From MedAcidi-G1 sp002713545 (lineage in GTDB: Bacteria; Actinomycetota; Acidimicrobiia; Acidimicrobiales; MedAcidi-G1), in NCBI GenBank assembly GCA_964013895.1, contig CAXGYF010000031.1, forward strand, positions 1-17,909: a DNA stretch of 17,909 bases, in the 5' to 3' direction. The notes under the pieces are model-generated. The model did not search any database. It saw only the letters and a list, made by a program, of their open reading frames with translations, and was not told the origin of the DNA. Numbering within the stretch: the first letter of the stretch is position 1; every line of letters starts with the position of its first letter. The position numbers and the translations under genes are program-made. Positions 1-7,119 of this stretch are shown piece after piece.

Positions 1-200
1 TGCTCGACTGTGGTGAACCAATGTGTGTCGATTACGACAACAGTTTCTGGATTCAATTTGTCTAATCGCTCGGACCTCAAACGATCCAGGCCTTCCACTA
101 ATGAAAGATCTTGTCCATTATTGAGTCTTTTTCTATCGTCCTCGGGCATTACTATTGTCGGAACGTGTGACACTACTCCTGCACCGATTATCTCGCCCAT
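1..200 (-). CDS. LigB-family class III extradiol dioxygenase (HpaD-like), 5' part only
   Basis: This is the first 66 codons of a minus-strand gene whose 3' end lies beyond the left edge. The ATG at 198-200 follows a GAAGGAA Shine-Dalgarno. The protein begins MGEIIGAGVVSHVPTIVMPE and contains VVVIDTHWF near residues 55-62. Class III extradiol dioxygenases of the LigB/HpaD family bind Fe(II) through an N-terminal His in an SHVP-like motif and a second His in a D-T-H-W motif. Here these are His12 and His60, close to His12 and His61 of LigB; the third ligand (Glu) lies outside the window. Members open catecholic rings next to the diol, for example homoprotocatechuate. An HpaE-like dehydrogenase and an FAH/HpaG-like enzyme elsewhere in the window fit a meta-cleavage route. 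The gene is divergent from the glutamine-synthetase-like gene. The family call is firm; the substrate is not. Confidence 0.85.
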   Translation of the reverse strand, partial: MGEIIGAGVVSHVPTIVMPEDDRKRLNNGQDLSLVEGLDRLRSERLDKLNPETVVVIDTHWFTTVE

Positions 201-256
201 AGAAAGTTCCTTCTAAATTTTCTAGTTCCTAAAGTTGAACATAAATCCAAAGATCA

Positions 257-262
257 ATTATA
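257..262 (-). promoter_or_regulatory. Candidate -10 box (TATAAT) for the extradiol dioxygenase gene
   Basis: The minus strand reads a perfect TATAAT here, about 57 nt before the dioxygenase ATG at 200. No good -35 hexamer sits 16-18 nt upstream (AATTTT at the 17-nt spacing), so the promoter could be activator-dependent. A short inverted repeat (TTAGTC at 284-289, GACTAA at 297-302) lies just upstream, where an activator might bind. This rests on sequence match alone in an AT-rich region. Confidence 0.35.
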
Positions 263-336
263 GGAAGTGTTCCCATTAGAAAATTAGTCAAATATCGACT
301 AAACATACTCTTTGGGTCAGGTTATTGATGAAATTT

Positions 337-361
337 TGAAATAATTGAACTATTTATTTCA
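337..361. promoter_or_regulatory. Inverted repeat, possible operator upstream of the GS-like operon
   Basis: TGAAATAA (337-344) and TTATTTCA (354-361) form a perfect 8-bp inverted repeat with a 9-bp spacer. It ends 5 nt before the Shine-Dalgarno (AAGGGG, about 369-374) of the GS-like gene. It lies in the 178-bp divergent region, so a dimeric repressor there could control the rightward operon. As RNA it would also form an AT-rich hairpin just before the ribosome binding site. No regulator gene is visible in the window. No convincing sigma-70-like promoter was found for the rightward operon. Confidence 0.35.
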
Positions 362-378
362 CTTATCAAAGGGGTTCC

Positions 379-1698
379 ATGGCAGAAAATGACTATAGAA
401 GAGTACGAGTACTGTGGCCAGACCACTTAAACCTTGCTAGGGGAAAGTATCTACCAACTCACCTGGCTCATCGCGGTACAAAACATAGTTTGACTGTGTT
501 TGCGCTTGGTTACGACCGCGACATGGGCCCTGTACCAGGAACAGGATTTCTTGAAGGGATGCCTGACATGGAGTGCCATTTCGACATGTCCGATGTGCGC
601 CCATCTTGGGAAGAAAATATAGGAGTAGTAATAGGTGATCTGGAAAGGCATGGAAATCCGCTCGAATTAGCACCTAGAAAAGTTCTACGAAATGCTGTTG
701 GAGCATGGGAAAAACACGGATTTGTACCAAAAGTTGGTATCGAATTCGAAGCATATTTGATGCAGCCAGATAACAACGGTAACTGGGTTCCATATGATTC
801 TCCCGGATCTTTTGTTTACGGAACTGGTCCCATGAACGACCCCATGGGTGTAGCTATGGCCATAGATGAGAAAGCTGATCAATTAGGTTTCAGAATCGAA
901 TCCTTCAATACAGAATTCGATGTTGGGCAATTTGAAATGACTTTGGAATATGACGATGCAATGGCTTGTGCAGACGAGGCTTTTCTCTTTAGAGCTATGG
1001 CAATGGATATGGCAGCTCAAAGAGGATTCAGGCTAACTTTTTTGCCAAGGCCGATTCTGGAATTTGGTGGAAATGGACTCCATGTAAACTTCAGCCTTTG
1101 CGATAAAAAGGGCAACAATCTAATGCTTGATTCAAAAAAAGAAGATGGACTTTCCGATCTCGCGAAATCATGCATTTCTGGTCAACTATTCCATATGGAA
1201 GCGATGTCAGCCCTTTGTGCGCCAACAGCTAATTCATATAAACGCTTACAACCGGGACAATTGTCGGGATATTGGAAAAATTGGGGACATGACCATAGGT
1301 GCGCAACTGTAAGAGTCAACCCCGAAAGAGATCACTCCACTCGATTGGAAAACAGGATGCCTGATGGTGCTGCTGGGGTCCATATTGCAATTGCTTCAGT
1401 TCTGACTGCTTCCCGTTTGGGTTATGAATCAAATATGGAGTGCCCTGAAGCAGAAAGCGGTGATGCACTTGAAGTTGCTTCAACGGAAGAACACGCTCCT
1501 ACACATCTTGGTGAAGCTATTGAAAAACTCTTGCAAGATGAAGTTTTCAAAAATGCTATCGGCGCAGAAATGGTCGATCAATTTGCTGCAGTCAAGACAG
1601 TTGAATGGGAAAAGTATTTGAATGCTAATTCCAGTTGGGAGGAGTCGTTAGATCGTTTCACTGACTGGGAAGCTTCTTACTATTTACCATACCTGTAG
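379..1698 (+). CDS. Glutamine synthetase-like gamma-glutamyl ligase
   Basis: This 439-residue protein has the glutamine synthetase catalytic fold. Visible motifs are GIEFEAYL (metal ligands Glu122 and Glu124), NTEFDVGQFE (Glu179 and Glu186), GNGLHVNFSL (ATP/metal His235), APTANSYKRL near 281-290, and ENRMPDGAAG (Glu324, Arg326). It is close to full length for short GS-like enzymes, and the N-terminal beta-grasp region is abbreviated. Enzymes of this group activate glutamate as gamma-glutamyl phosphate and ligate it to an amine; known relatives act on aniline, isopropylamine or polyamines as well as ammonia. Lying in a catabolic cluster and divergent from a ring-cleavage dioxygenase, it more likely gamma-glutamylates an amine substrate than assimilates ammonia. 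The ATG follows AAGGGG at a 4-nt spacing. It is the first gene of an operon with a P450 18 nt downstream. No partner glutamine amidotransferase is present here. The family is certain; the amine specificity is inference. Confidence 0.88.
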   Translation: MAENDYRRVRVLWPDHLNLARGKYLPTHLAHRGTKHSLTVFALGYDRDMGPVPGTGFLEGMPDMECHFDMSDVRPSWEENIGVVIGDLERHGNPLELAPRKVLRNAVGAWEKHGFVPKVGIEFEAYLMQPDNNGNWVPYDSPGSFVYGTGPMNDPMGVAMAIDEKADQLGFRIESFNTEFDVGQFEMTLEYDDAMACADEAFLFRAMAMDMAAQRGFRLTFLPRPILEFGGNGLHVNFSLCDKKGNNLMLDSKKEDGLSDLAKSCISGQLFHMEAMSALCAPTANSYKRLQPGQLSGYWKNWGHDHRCATVRVNPERDHSTRLENRMPDGAAGVHIAIASVLTASRLGYESNMECPEAESGDALEVASTEEHAPTHLGEAIEKLLQDEVFKNAIGAEMVDQFAAVKTVEWEKYLNANSSWEESLDRFTDWEASYYLPYL

Positions 1699-1716
1699 GT
1701 CGATAGATTTTATAAA

Positions 1717-2892
1717 ATGTCTTATAGCGAATCGTTAACACTTTCTTCGCTTGAAAAAGACCCTGATCCAATACTCGCAGAATTACGTAAACACGAACCG
1801 GTTTGTTTCGTACCTGCGCTCGAGATGTGGTTCATTACCAAGTGGGAAGATGTTGCTTTTATGGAATCTCATCCGGAAATATTTAGTGCTGCCACCAACC
1901 CTTCTTTTCTAGCTAGGGCTCTAGGACCAAATATGCTAACCATGGATAAACCAGATTCTTCCAAAGCGCGAAACGTTATGTTGCCTGCTTTTCAAGCTGG
2001 CGGGGTTGCAGGCAGCTTTGTTTCTAGGCACCTAACAGGATTAGTTGATAGAACCATTGATCAATTCATCGAAAACGGCGAAGTCGAGATAATGAAAGAT
2101 TTTGCAACTCCTGTGAGCGCATCCGCACTTGCAATTGTTCTTGGTTTAGATTCGCACAGTTGGGAAGAAGTCTGGGATTGGTGCGAGGGTCTCTGTTCCG
2201 ATATAGCGAACTTCGAAAACGATCCTGCACTTACCGCTAAAGGCAACGCTGCAAGAGATTCATTGGGGAAAGTTTTAGCTGAAAGTTTAGAAAAGTTGTC
2301 TAAAAGACCAAATGAAACAGCCCTTTCAGCATTTATTCACCCAAAAGGCGGTGAATCTGCTCTTTCTAAAGATGAAATAGTCAACAATGTGAGGTTGATG
2401 ATAAGTGGTGGCATAAACGAACCAAGGGATGGTATAGGACTCGTAGTTAAAACTGTATTAGAGGATTCAAGACTTCGAGAGGAATTGATGAGAGATGAGC
2501 TGCTGTGGCGCAAGTGCGTCGAAGAGGTGTTTAGACTTCATTCACCTGTGGGAACTATTACAAGACAAACTAAGTCTCAGGTGAGAATTAGAGATAAAAC
2601 TATTCCAGCTAACTCTTTAGTGTCAGGAATTCTGCGATCCGCAAACCGTGATGAAGAGCACTGGAGTGACCCTGAATCGTTTGACCTTCACAGAAAAGAA
2701 GGCCCCCATGCCGCATTCGCTTTGGGAGAGCATCGCTGTCTCGGCGAATGGCTCGGTAGACAGGTGGTAAAAACTGCTTCTCAGAGACTTTTTACCCGTA
2801 TAGGAGAGTTTGAGTTGAAACCAGGTTCTGAAGTCGAACTTAGGGGTTTTGAATTCAGAGGACCTTTAGAATTGAACTGCATTTGGGGGTAA
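1717..2892 (+). CDS. Cytochrome P450 with an atypical I-helix (GGINEP)
   Basis: This 391-residue soluble bacterial-type P450 would insert oxygen into a small substrate using electrons from a ferredoxin or similar partner. The K-helix ExxR is EVFR (Glu270 to Arg273). The heme loop is FALGEHRCLG with the proximal ligand Cys341; the usual second Gly of FGxGxHxC is Ala here. The I-helix reads SGGINEPRD (230-238), so Pro236 replaces the Thr of the usual acid-alcohol pair that protonates the bound oxygen. The C-helix region lacks the common HTRLR pattern (it reads PDSSKARNVM). It lies 18 nt after the GS-like gene, with a weak Shine-Dalgarno, and ends 2 nt before the SDR start, so it is co-transcribed. 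No ferredoxin or reductase gene is nearby. The substrate is unknown. Confidence 0.9.
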   Translation: MSYSESLTLSSLEKDPDPILAELRKHEPVCFVPALEMWFITKWEDVAFMESHPEIFSAATNPSFLARALGPNMLTMDKPDSSKARNVMLPAFQAGGVAGSFVSRHLTGLVDRTIDQFIENGEVEIMKDFATPVSASALAIVLGLDSHSWEEVWDWCEGLCSDIANFENDPALTAKGNAARDSLGKVLAESLEKLSKRPNETALSAFIHPKGGESALSKDEIVNNVRLMISGGINEPRDGIGLVVKTVLEDSRLREELMRDELLWRKCVEEVFRLHSPVGTITRQTKSQVRIRDKTIPANSLVSGILRSANRDEEHWSDPESFDLHRKEGPHAAFALGEHRCLGEWLGRQVVKTASQRLFTRIGEFELKPGSEVELRGFEFRGPLELNCIWG

Positions 2893-2894
2893 AT

Positions 2895-3659
2895 GTGTCT
2901 GATGGAAAAAAAGTCACCTTCGTAACTGGAGGAGCTTCAGGGATTGGAAAAGCTGTTTGTTTTGAGCTTTCTTCAAAGGGTGAGTCATTAATAATTGCAG
3001 ATATTGATGAGTCCAAAGGCGTTGACACTTGTAAGAAAATACTTTCCAACGGCGGGGAAGCTATTTTCCAAAAAGTGGACGTTCGAAAACGAAACGAAAT
3101 TAGACATGCAGCTGACACCGGTTTAAAAGAATTTGGAAAAATTACAGGACTTGTCAATTGTGCCGGACTTGTAACAATGACGTCCCTAGATGAACTGACA
3201 GAAGAAGAGTGGGATTTAGTTGTCGACGTGAACTTGAAGGGAACTTGGTTGACGACCCAGGAGGTTTCTCGTGATATTGCTGCAGCCGGAGGGGGGGCTG
3301 TGGTGAATATCTCCACTGTAGAAGCAGAAGTTGTTGTATCTTCAAAAGGCTATTGTCAAGTCCATTACAACGCTTCAAAAGGTGGAGTCAAAATGCTGAC
3401 TAAAGCTTTGTCAGTTGAGCTAGCTAAAAAATCAATTCGCGTAAATGCCGTAGCTCCGGGCCCGATTGCTACTGATTTTGTATCTCTTGAAGGGATTACT
3501 GCACCCGAGACACTCGAAGATCTGAAAACCAGACTGCTTATACCCAGAGTCGGTCTTCCAGAAGATGTCGCAAAAGCAGTTCGCTTCCTCTTGTCTGAAG
3601 AAGCATCCTGGATCACAGGGATCCATTTACCTGTTGATGGAGGATGGTTAACAAGATAA
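2895..3659 (+). CDS. Short-chain dehydrogenase/reductase (SDR), probably NAD-dependent
   Basis: This 254-residue classical SDR carries the dinucleotide-binding motif TGGASGIG (11-18). An Asp at the end of beta-strand 2 (Asp36 in IIADID) suggests NAD(H) rather than NADP(H). It also has NCAG (88-91) and the catalytic YNASK (Tyr158, Lys162). The upstream Ser region reads NISTVEAEV, with a few extra residues before the Tyr. The C-terminus VDGGWLTR is typical of the FabG/BDH-like group. GTG at 2895 is preferred as start because GGGGG at 2885-2889 sits 5 nt before it; a TTG at 2883 would overlap the P450 and has no such site. As the third gene of the GS-like/P450 operon it may oxidise an alcohol made by the P450. 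Its 3' end is 9 bp from the convergent transporter operon. Confidence 0.88.
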   Translation: MSDGKKVTFVTGGASGIGKAVCFELSSKGESLIIADIDESKGVDTCKKILSNGGEAIFQKVDVRKRNEIRHAADTGLKEFGKITGLVNCAGLVTMTSLDELTEEEWDLVVDVNLKGTWLTTQEVSRDIAAAGGGAVVNISTVEAEVVVSSKGYCQVHYNASKGGVKMLTKALSVELAKKSIRVNAVAPGPIATDFVSLEGITAPETLEDLKTRLLIPRVGLPEDVAKAVRFLLSEEASWITGIHLPVDGGWLTR

Positions 3660-3668
3660 CTAGCTGCT

Positions 3669-5507
3669 TTAAGAACTACCTAAGTAGGCAACCCTAACTT
3701 TTTCATCACGTGAAATTTCTTCAGGTGACCCAGTTGAAATAAGACGACCTTGATCCAACACATATACACGATCACAAATTCCTGTGATGAAATTCAAATC
3801 GTGATCGATTACAACAACTCCTGCGCCTATAAGTGATGCAACGCTTCTCACCTGATGGATCATCGCTTCTGACTCATGGTCGCTCATACCACTGGTTGGT
3901 TCATCTAGTAATAAAAATGAGGGATTTGCTGCTGCTGCCCTTGCCAGCTCCAATCGACGGGCGTTTCCATAATCGAGCTCTCCCGCACGCCTATTTCTTA
4001 ATTCGTCTAAACCAGTTAGTTGTATGAGTTCTTCGATAGCTGCTGTTCCTAATCTCTTATTTGCATCCGGAGACGCCAACCGGGCAACTTCAATATTTTC
4101 CCTTACGGACAAAAGGTGAAACAATCTCAAATTTTGGAATGTTCTGACAAGCCCGGCCCTAGCTATCATGTGTGGCTGCAAGCCTTCGAGACTCTTTCCA
4201 TTTATCTTTAGATCACCTTCACTACAGTCAACAACTCCTGTAATGACATTAAGTAAAGTAGTTTTGCCGGCTCCATTCGGACCTATCAATCCAACAACTT
4301 CATCAGTTCCTGCACGAATTTCTGCTCGATCTAACGCTCTAAAACCTCCGAAATCCACTACCACACCTTCCACGTTCAGGCTCTGGTGTTCAAACTCTTG
4401 ATCATTTTCTAATCCGGGTTTAGATCTCCCTGTCGTAGTTTTTTTTGGTAAAAATTTCTTGAGCCACTTGTCTAATTCCCAATCTCCCAACAAACCTGCT
4501 GGCTTGAAGATCATAAAGCCCAACATGGATGCCCCAAGAAAAATGTCCGTTAATCCACTACGCAGTATCCAGTCAAGTGCTGCTACATCCACAGAAGGTC
4601 CCGCCAAGTACCTTGTAAATTCACTACCTGCAGTGATTACGACTACACCGACTATTGCTCCTGTGACGCTGTTACGACCACCAACAATCAGCATCGTTAG
4701 TGTCAATAAAGTGAATTTAAAAAAGAAGAGACGAGGATTAATGCTTCCCAACTCAAAAACACGCAACGAAGCGCCCATAGAAACGAGTGTCACGGATAAC
4801 AAAAGGGAAATCATCTGCTGAACTGCTGGATCTATACCTACTGCTCTGGCAGCCAGATCGTCTTCTCTCGCAGCTTGCGCCAGCCTGCCTAAACGAGTTT
4901 CCTTGAAGAGTCGCGCTGAAATAATTGCAAATAAGAGCGCTATATAAATCCAGCCTCTACCTTGCAACGTAGCATTGCCTAAGGGACTGAAAGACAGACC
5001 TGTTTTCCCGCCGCGTGTTAAATCAATCCAGTTTTTTGCTACTTCGTGAACCACAAAAAGCAATGCGAGAGTTATTACCGTTGCTGCCACAGAGCCCGAT
5101 CTAGCTCCTGACCTTGCTAAACCCAATCCTATGATGAAGGCAACAATTACGGTTATTAGAATTGATACAAGAACAGATTGAAAAGGGGTTAAATCAACTC
5201 CTGAAAGTCCAAATGGTGCATCTGGTATTTGAGAGTTCTTTCTAGTAGGTGAAATTGCGCAAATAGCAAACGCGTATCCAGCGATTGCACCAAAACCTAT
5301 ATGCCCAAAGGAAAGAACACCTGTATTGCCAACGTATATCTGTATACCCAGGACGATTATTGCGTTGATTAGCATCTGTGTTACTAAACCGTCACGAGCT
5401 GAACCACCAAAAGACGAGTATAAAAGACCTCCGCAAACAAGAACAGTGAAAATAGAGACGGGTCCGACAAGAGTGAATAAGCGTGAGTAAAAAGTTTCTT
5501 TTGACAT
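3669..5507 (-). CDS. Fused LivM permease-LivG ATPase of a branched-chain amino acid-type ABC importer
   Basis: This 612-residue protein joins two subunits that are usually separate. Residues about 10-340 form a multi-spanning LivM-like permease with the coupling loop RLAQAAREDDLAARAVGID (208-226). After a charged linker (about 345-375), residues about 377-612 form a LivG-type ATPase. It has Walker A GPNGAGKTT (409-417), signature region LDYGNARRLELARA (511-524), Walker B FLLLDEP (531-537) and the switch His569. The frame is open upstream to 5777, but that stretch is antisense-like Arg/Ser-rich sequence inside livH. The ATG at 5507 overlaps the LivH TGA by 1 nt and begins the conserved permease. 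The ATPase would pair with LivF and the permease half with LivH to drive uptake. It is the last gene of its operon and ends 9 bp from the convergent SDR gene. Confidence 0.92.
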   Translation of the reverse strand: MSKETFYSRLFTLVGPVSIFTVLVCGGLLYSSFGGSARDGLVTQMLINAIIVLGIQIYVGNTGVLSFGHIGFGAIAGYAFAICAISPTRKNSQIPDAPFGLSGVDLTPFQSVLVSILITVIVAFIIGLGLARSGARSGSVAATVITLALLFVVHEVAKNWIDLTRGGKTGLSFSPLGNATLQGRGWIYIALLFAIISARLFKETRLGRLAQAAREDDLAARAVGIDPAVQQMISLLLSVTLVSMGASLRVFELGSINPRLFFFKFTLLTLTMLIVGGRNSVTGAIVGVVVITAGSEFTRYLAGPSVDVAALDWILRSGLTDIFLGASMLGFMIFKPAGLLGDWELDKWLKKFLPKKTTTGRSKPGLENDQEFEHQSLNVEGVVVDFGGFRALDRAEIRAGTDEVVGLIGPNGAGKTTLLNVITGVVDCSEGDLKINGKSLEGLQPHMIARAGLVRTFQNLRLFHLLSVRENIEVARLASPDANKRLGTAAIEELIQLTGLDELRNRRAGELDYGNARRLELARAAAANPSFLLLDEPTSGMSDHESEAMIHQVRSVASLIGAGVVVIDHDLNFITGICDRVYVLDQGRLISTGSPEEISRDEKVRVAYLGSS

Positions 5508-6394
5508 CACACACGCTCCGCTCTGCGCACTGATATGAAACCTTGGGGACGGAAAACAAATAGGAAAGCTATCAGGAGGAAAACAATTCCGTCTGTTAAG
5601 CCCACCAGACCTTCTGGAAGTCTTGATATAAGCATCACTTCCACCAAGCCGAGTGTCACTCCTCCCAGTACCGCTCCCCCCAAACTTCCTAAACCACCTA
5701 TAAGAGCAGCTAGAACACCTTTCAACATCGGCGTAAGCCCAGCTGTTGGACCTGCTTGTCCGCTTCTCATTAACCAAAAGACTGCTGCGACTCCTGCCAA
5801 AACACCCGATAAAGCAAAAGCGCCACGGATTATTCTGTCACTTCTCACTCCCATCAATCTTGCTGCGTCAAAGTCCTCTGCTGCAGCTCTTAGACTTATT
5901 CCGAACATTGTTTTCTGTAAAATCCAAAACGTTCCCATAAGAGTTAGCAACGTGAAGAATATGACTGCTATGTCAAAGACTTCAAAACTTATACCGGCGA
6001 TTTTTACTGTATTGAAAATCCAGTCTGGCCTTGGGAACTGGCGAAAGTTAGCCGAAACATACATAACAAATAATGCCTGAACAACAAAATGGATTCCGAA
6101 TGAGGTCATCAGCATTGTAAAATCGGGTGCCCCTCTCACCCAACGAAAAGCTAAAAATTCTATAACCACCGAAGTCATACCGGCTATCAGAATTACTGCT
6201 GGAACGATAACCCACCAATTCCACCCTGCTTGAAAAAGCCCGTAAGCAGAATAAGCACTGACTGTTATCAACTCTCCATGCGCAAAGTTAACAAGATGCA
6301 TGACACCGAAAATAACCGCAATGCCCAAAGCTATTAGGGCATAGATTCCTCCACGTCCTAATCCGTCAACGATCTGTTGAATTAGTTCATTCAT
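5507..6394 (-). CDS. livH: LivH-type ABC transporter permease
   Basis: This 295-residue inner-membrane permease of the branched-chain amino acid (HAAT) family has about eight hydrophobic segments. It opens with the typical region YALIALGIAVIFGVMHLVNF (19-38). The cytoplasmic coupling loop is RAAAEDFDAARLMGV, and GLTPMLKGVLAALIGGLGSL near the end is a family hallmark. It would form a heterodimeric channel with the LivM half of the downstream fusion. The ATG at 6394 lies inside the end of livF (8-nt overlap), and its TGA overlaps the next ATG by 1 nt, indicating translational coupling. HAAT systems import branched-chain amino acids, amides, urea, and aromatic acids. The catabolic neighbourhood favours an aromatic or other cluster-specific ligand. 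Confidence 0.93.
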   Translation of the reverse strand: MNELIQQIVDGLGRGGIYALIALGIAVIFGVMHLVNFAHGELITVSAYSAYGLFQAGWNWWVIVPAVILIAGMTSVVIEFLAFRWVRGAPDFTMLMTSFGIHFVVQALFVMYVSANFRQFPRPDWIFNTVKIAGISFEVFDIAVIFFTLLTLMGTFWILQKTMFGISLRAAAEDFDAARLMGVRSDRIIRGAFALSGVLAGVAAVFWLMRSGQAGPTAGLTPMLKGVLAALIGGLGSLGGAVLGGVTLGLVEVMLISRLPEGLVGLTDGIVFLLIAFLFVFRPQGFISVRRAERV

Positions 6395-7106
6395 GCGTTG
6401 TGTCCGTTTTACCTATATACGCTTCAAAAAGATCATCTCGTGAAATCAGTTCATTGGAATCACCTGAAATTACGATTCTCCCTGACCTCATCACATAACC
6501 TCTGTCAGCCACTTCTAATATGCGTCTTGCATTTTGTTCAACCACTAATAGAGTCTGTCCATTTTGACGCAATTGACTGATAAGTTCAAAGACTACTTCG
6601 GCTAGGACTGGTGCCAATCCAAGGGCGGGTTCATCCATTAACAAAATTTTGGGTTCACTCATCAGCGCTCTCCCTATAGCGAGTTGTTGTGCCTCACCGC
6701 CTGAAAGGTACCCGGCTTCTGTAGAAAGTTTCTCACCAAGAACCGGAAAGAGAGAGATTATTTCCTCTTTGAGTTCAAACCTTCTTCCTGAAGAAACTGT
6801 GACTCCACCTACCAAAAGGTTTTCATCAACTGTTAGATCTCCAAAAATTCTTCTGTGTTCTGGAACCAATGCGAGTCCGGAACGAAGTATGCGATCCGGA
6901 GACCAAGAAGTGATCTCTTCATTTTCAAACTTAACGGAGCCCTCAACTGGGTTTAATAAACCAGAAATAGTTGACAAAAGCGTTGTCTTGCCAGCTCCGT
7001 TGGGACCGATGAGGCAAACTACCTCACCGGCACCAACAGATAAACCAACGTCTCTTAGGGCTGAAATCGAGCCATAACGGGTCGTTAAAGACTCAACTTC
7101 GAGCAC
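6387..7106 (-). CDS. livF: LivF-type ABC transporter ATPase
   Basis: This 239-residue cytoplasmic ATPase has Walker A GPNGAGKTT (34-42), signature LSGGEAQQLAIGRAL (134-148) and Walker B ILLMDEP (154-160). It also has VVEQNAR, where Gln191 takes the place of the switch His, as is usual in LivF. It starts with GTG at 7106; the next upstream in-frame codon but one is a stop, so no earlier start is possible. AGGAG overlapping the livK stop lies about 10 nt upstream. It follows livK by 13 nt and overlaps livH by 8 nt. It pairs with the LivG half of the fused protein to power the importer. Confidence 0.93.
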   Translation of the reverse strand: MLEVESLTTRYGSISALRDVGLSVGAGEVVCLIGPNGAGKTTLLSTISGLLNPVEGSVKFENEEITSWSPDRILRSGLALVPEHRRIFGDLTVDENLLVGGVTVSSGRRFELKEEIISLFPVLGEKLSTEAGYLSGGEAQQLAIGRALMSEPKILLMDEPALGLAPVLAEVVFELISQLRQNGQTLLVVEQNARRILEVADRGYVMRSGRIVISGDSNELISRDDLFEAYIGKTDTTHE

Positions 7107-7119
7107 TGCTTATGAACTC

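Noticed and set aside
10..216. Plus-strand open frame of 68 codons
   Set aside because: It is the antisense shadow of the LigB-family gene, whose minus-strand frame shows clear conserved motifs and a Shine-Dalgarno.
2883..2894. TTG start for the SDR
   Set aside because: The GTG 12 nt later has GGGGG at a 5-nt spacing and a normal SDR N-terminus.
3660..3690. CCTA-AG-TAGG hairpin as a terminator at the SDR/LivMG junction
   Set aside because: The stem is only 4 bp with no T-tract, and it lies within the LivMG coding end.
4168..4821. Plus-strand open frames at 4168-4401 and 4459-4821
   Set aside because: Both are antisense to the well-supported LivM-LivG gene, with no motifs or Shine-Dalgarno.
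5508..5777. 90-codon N-terminal extension of the LivM-LivG frame
   Set aside because: It lies wholly inside livH, is Arg/Ser/Cys-rich and unlike a permease; ATG 5507 coupled to the livH stop gives the normal N-terminus.
5535..6080. Long plus-strand open frame (181 codons) opposite livH
   Set aside because: Composition is Lys/Pro/Ser-rich and low complexity, as expected from the antisense of a hydrophobic permease; no domain or ribosome binding site.
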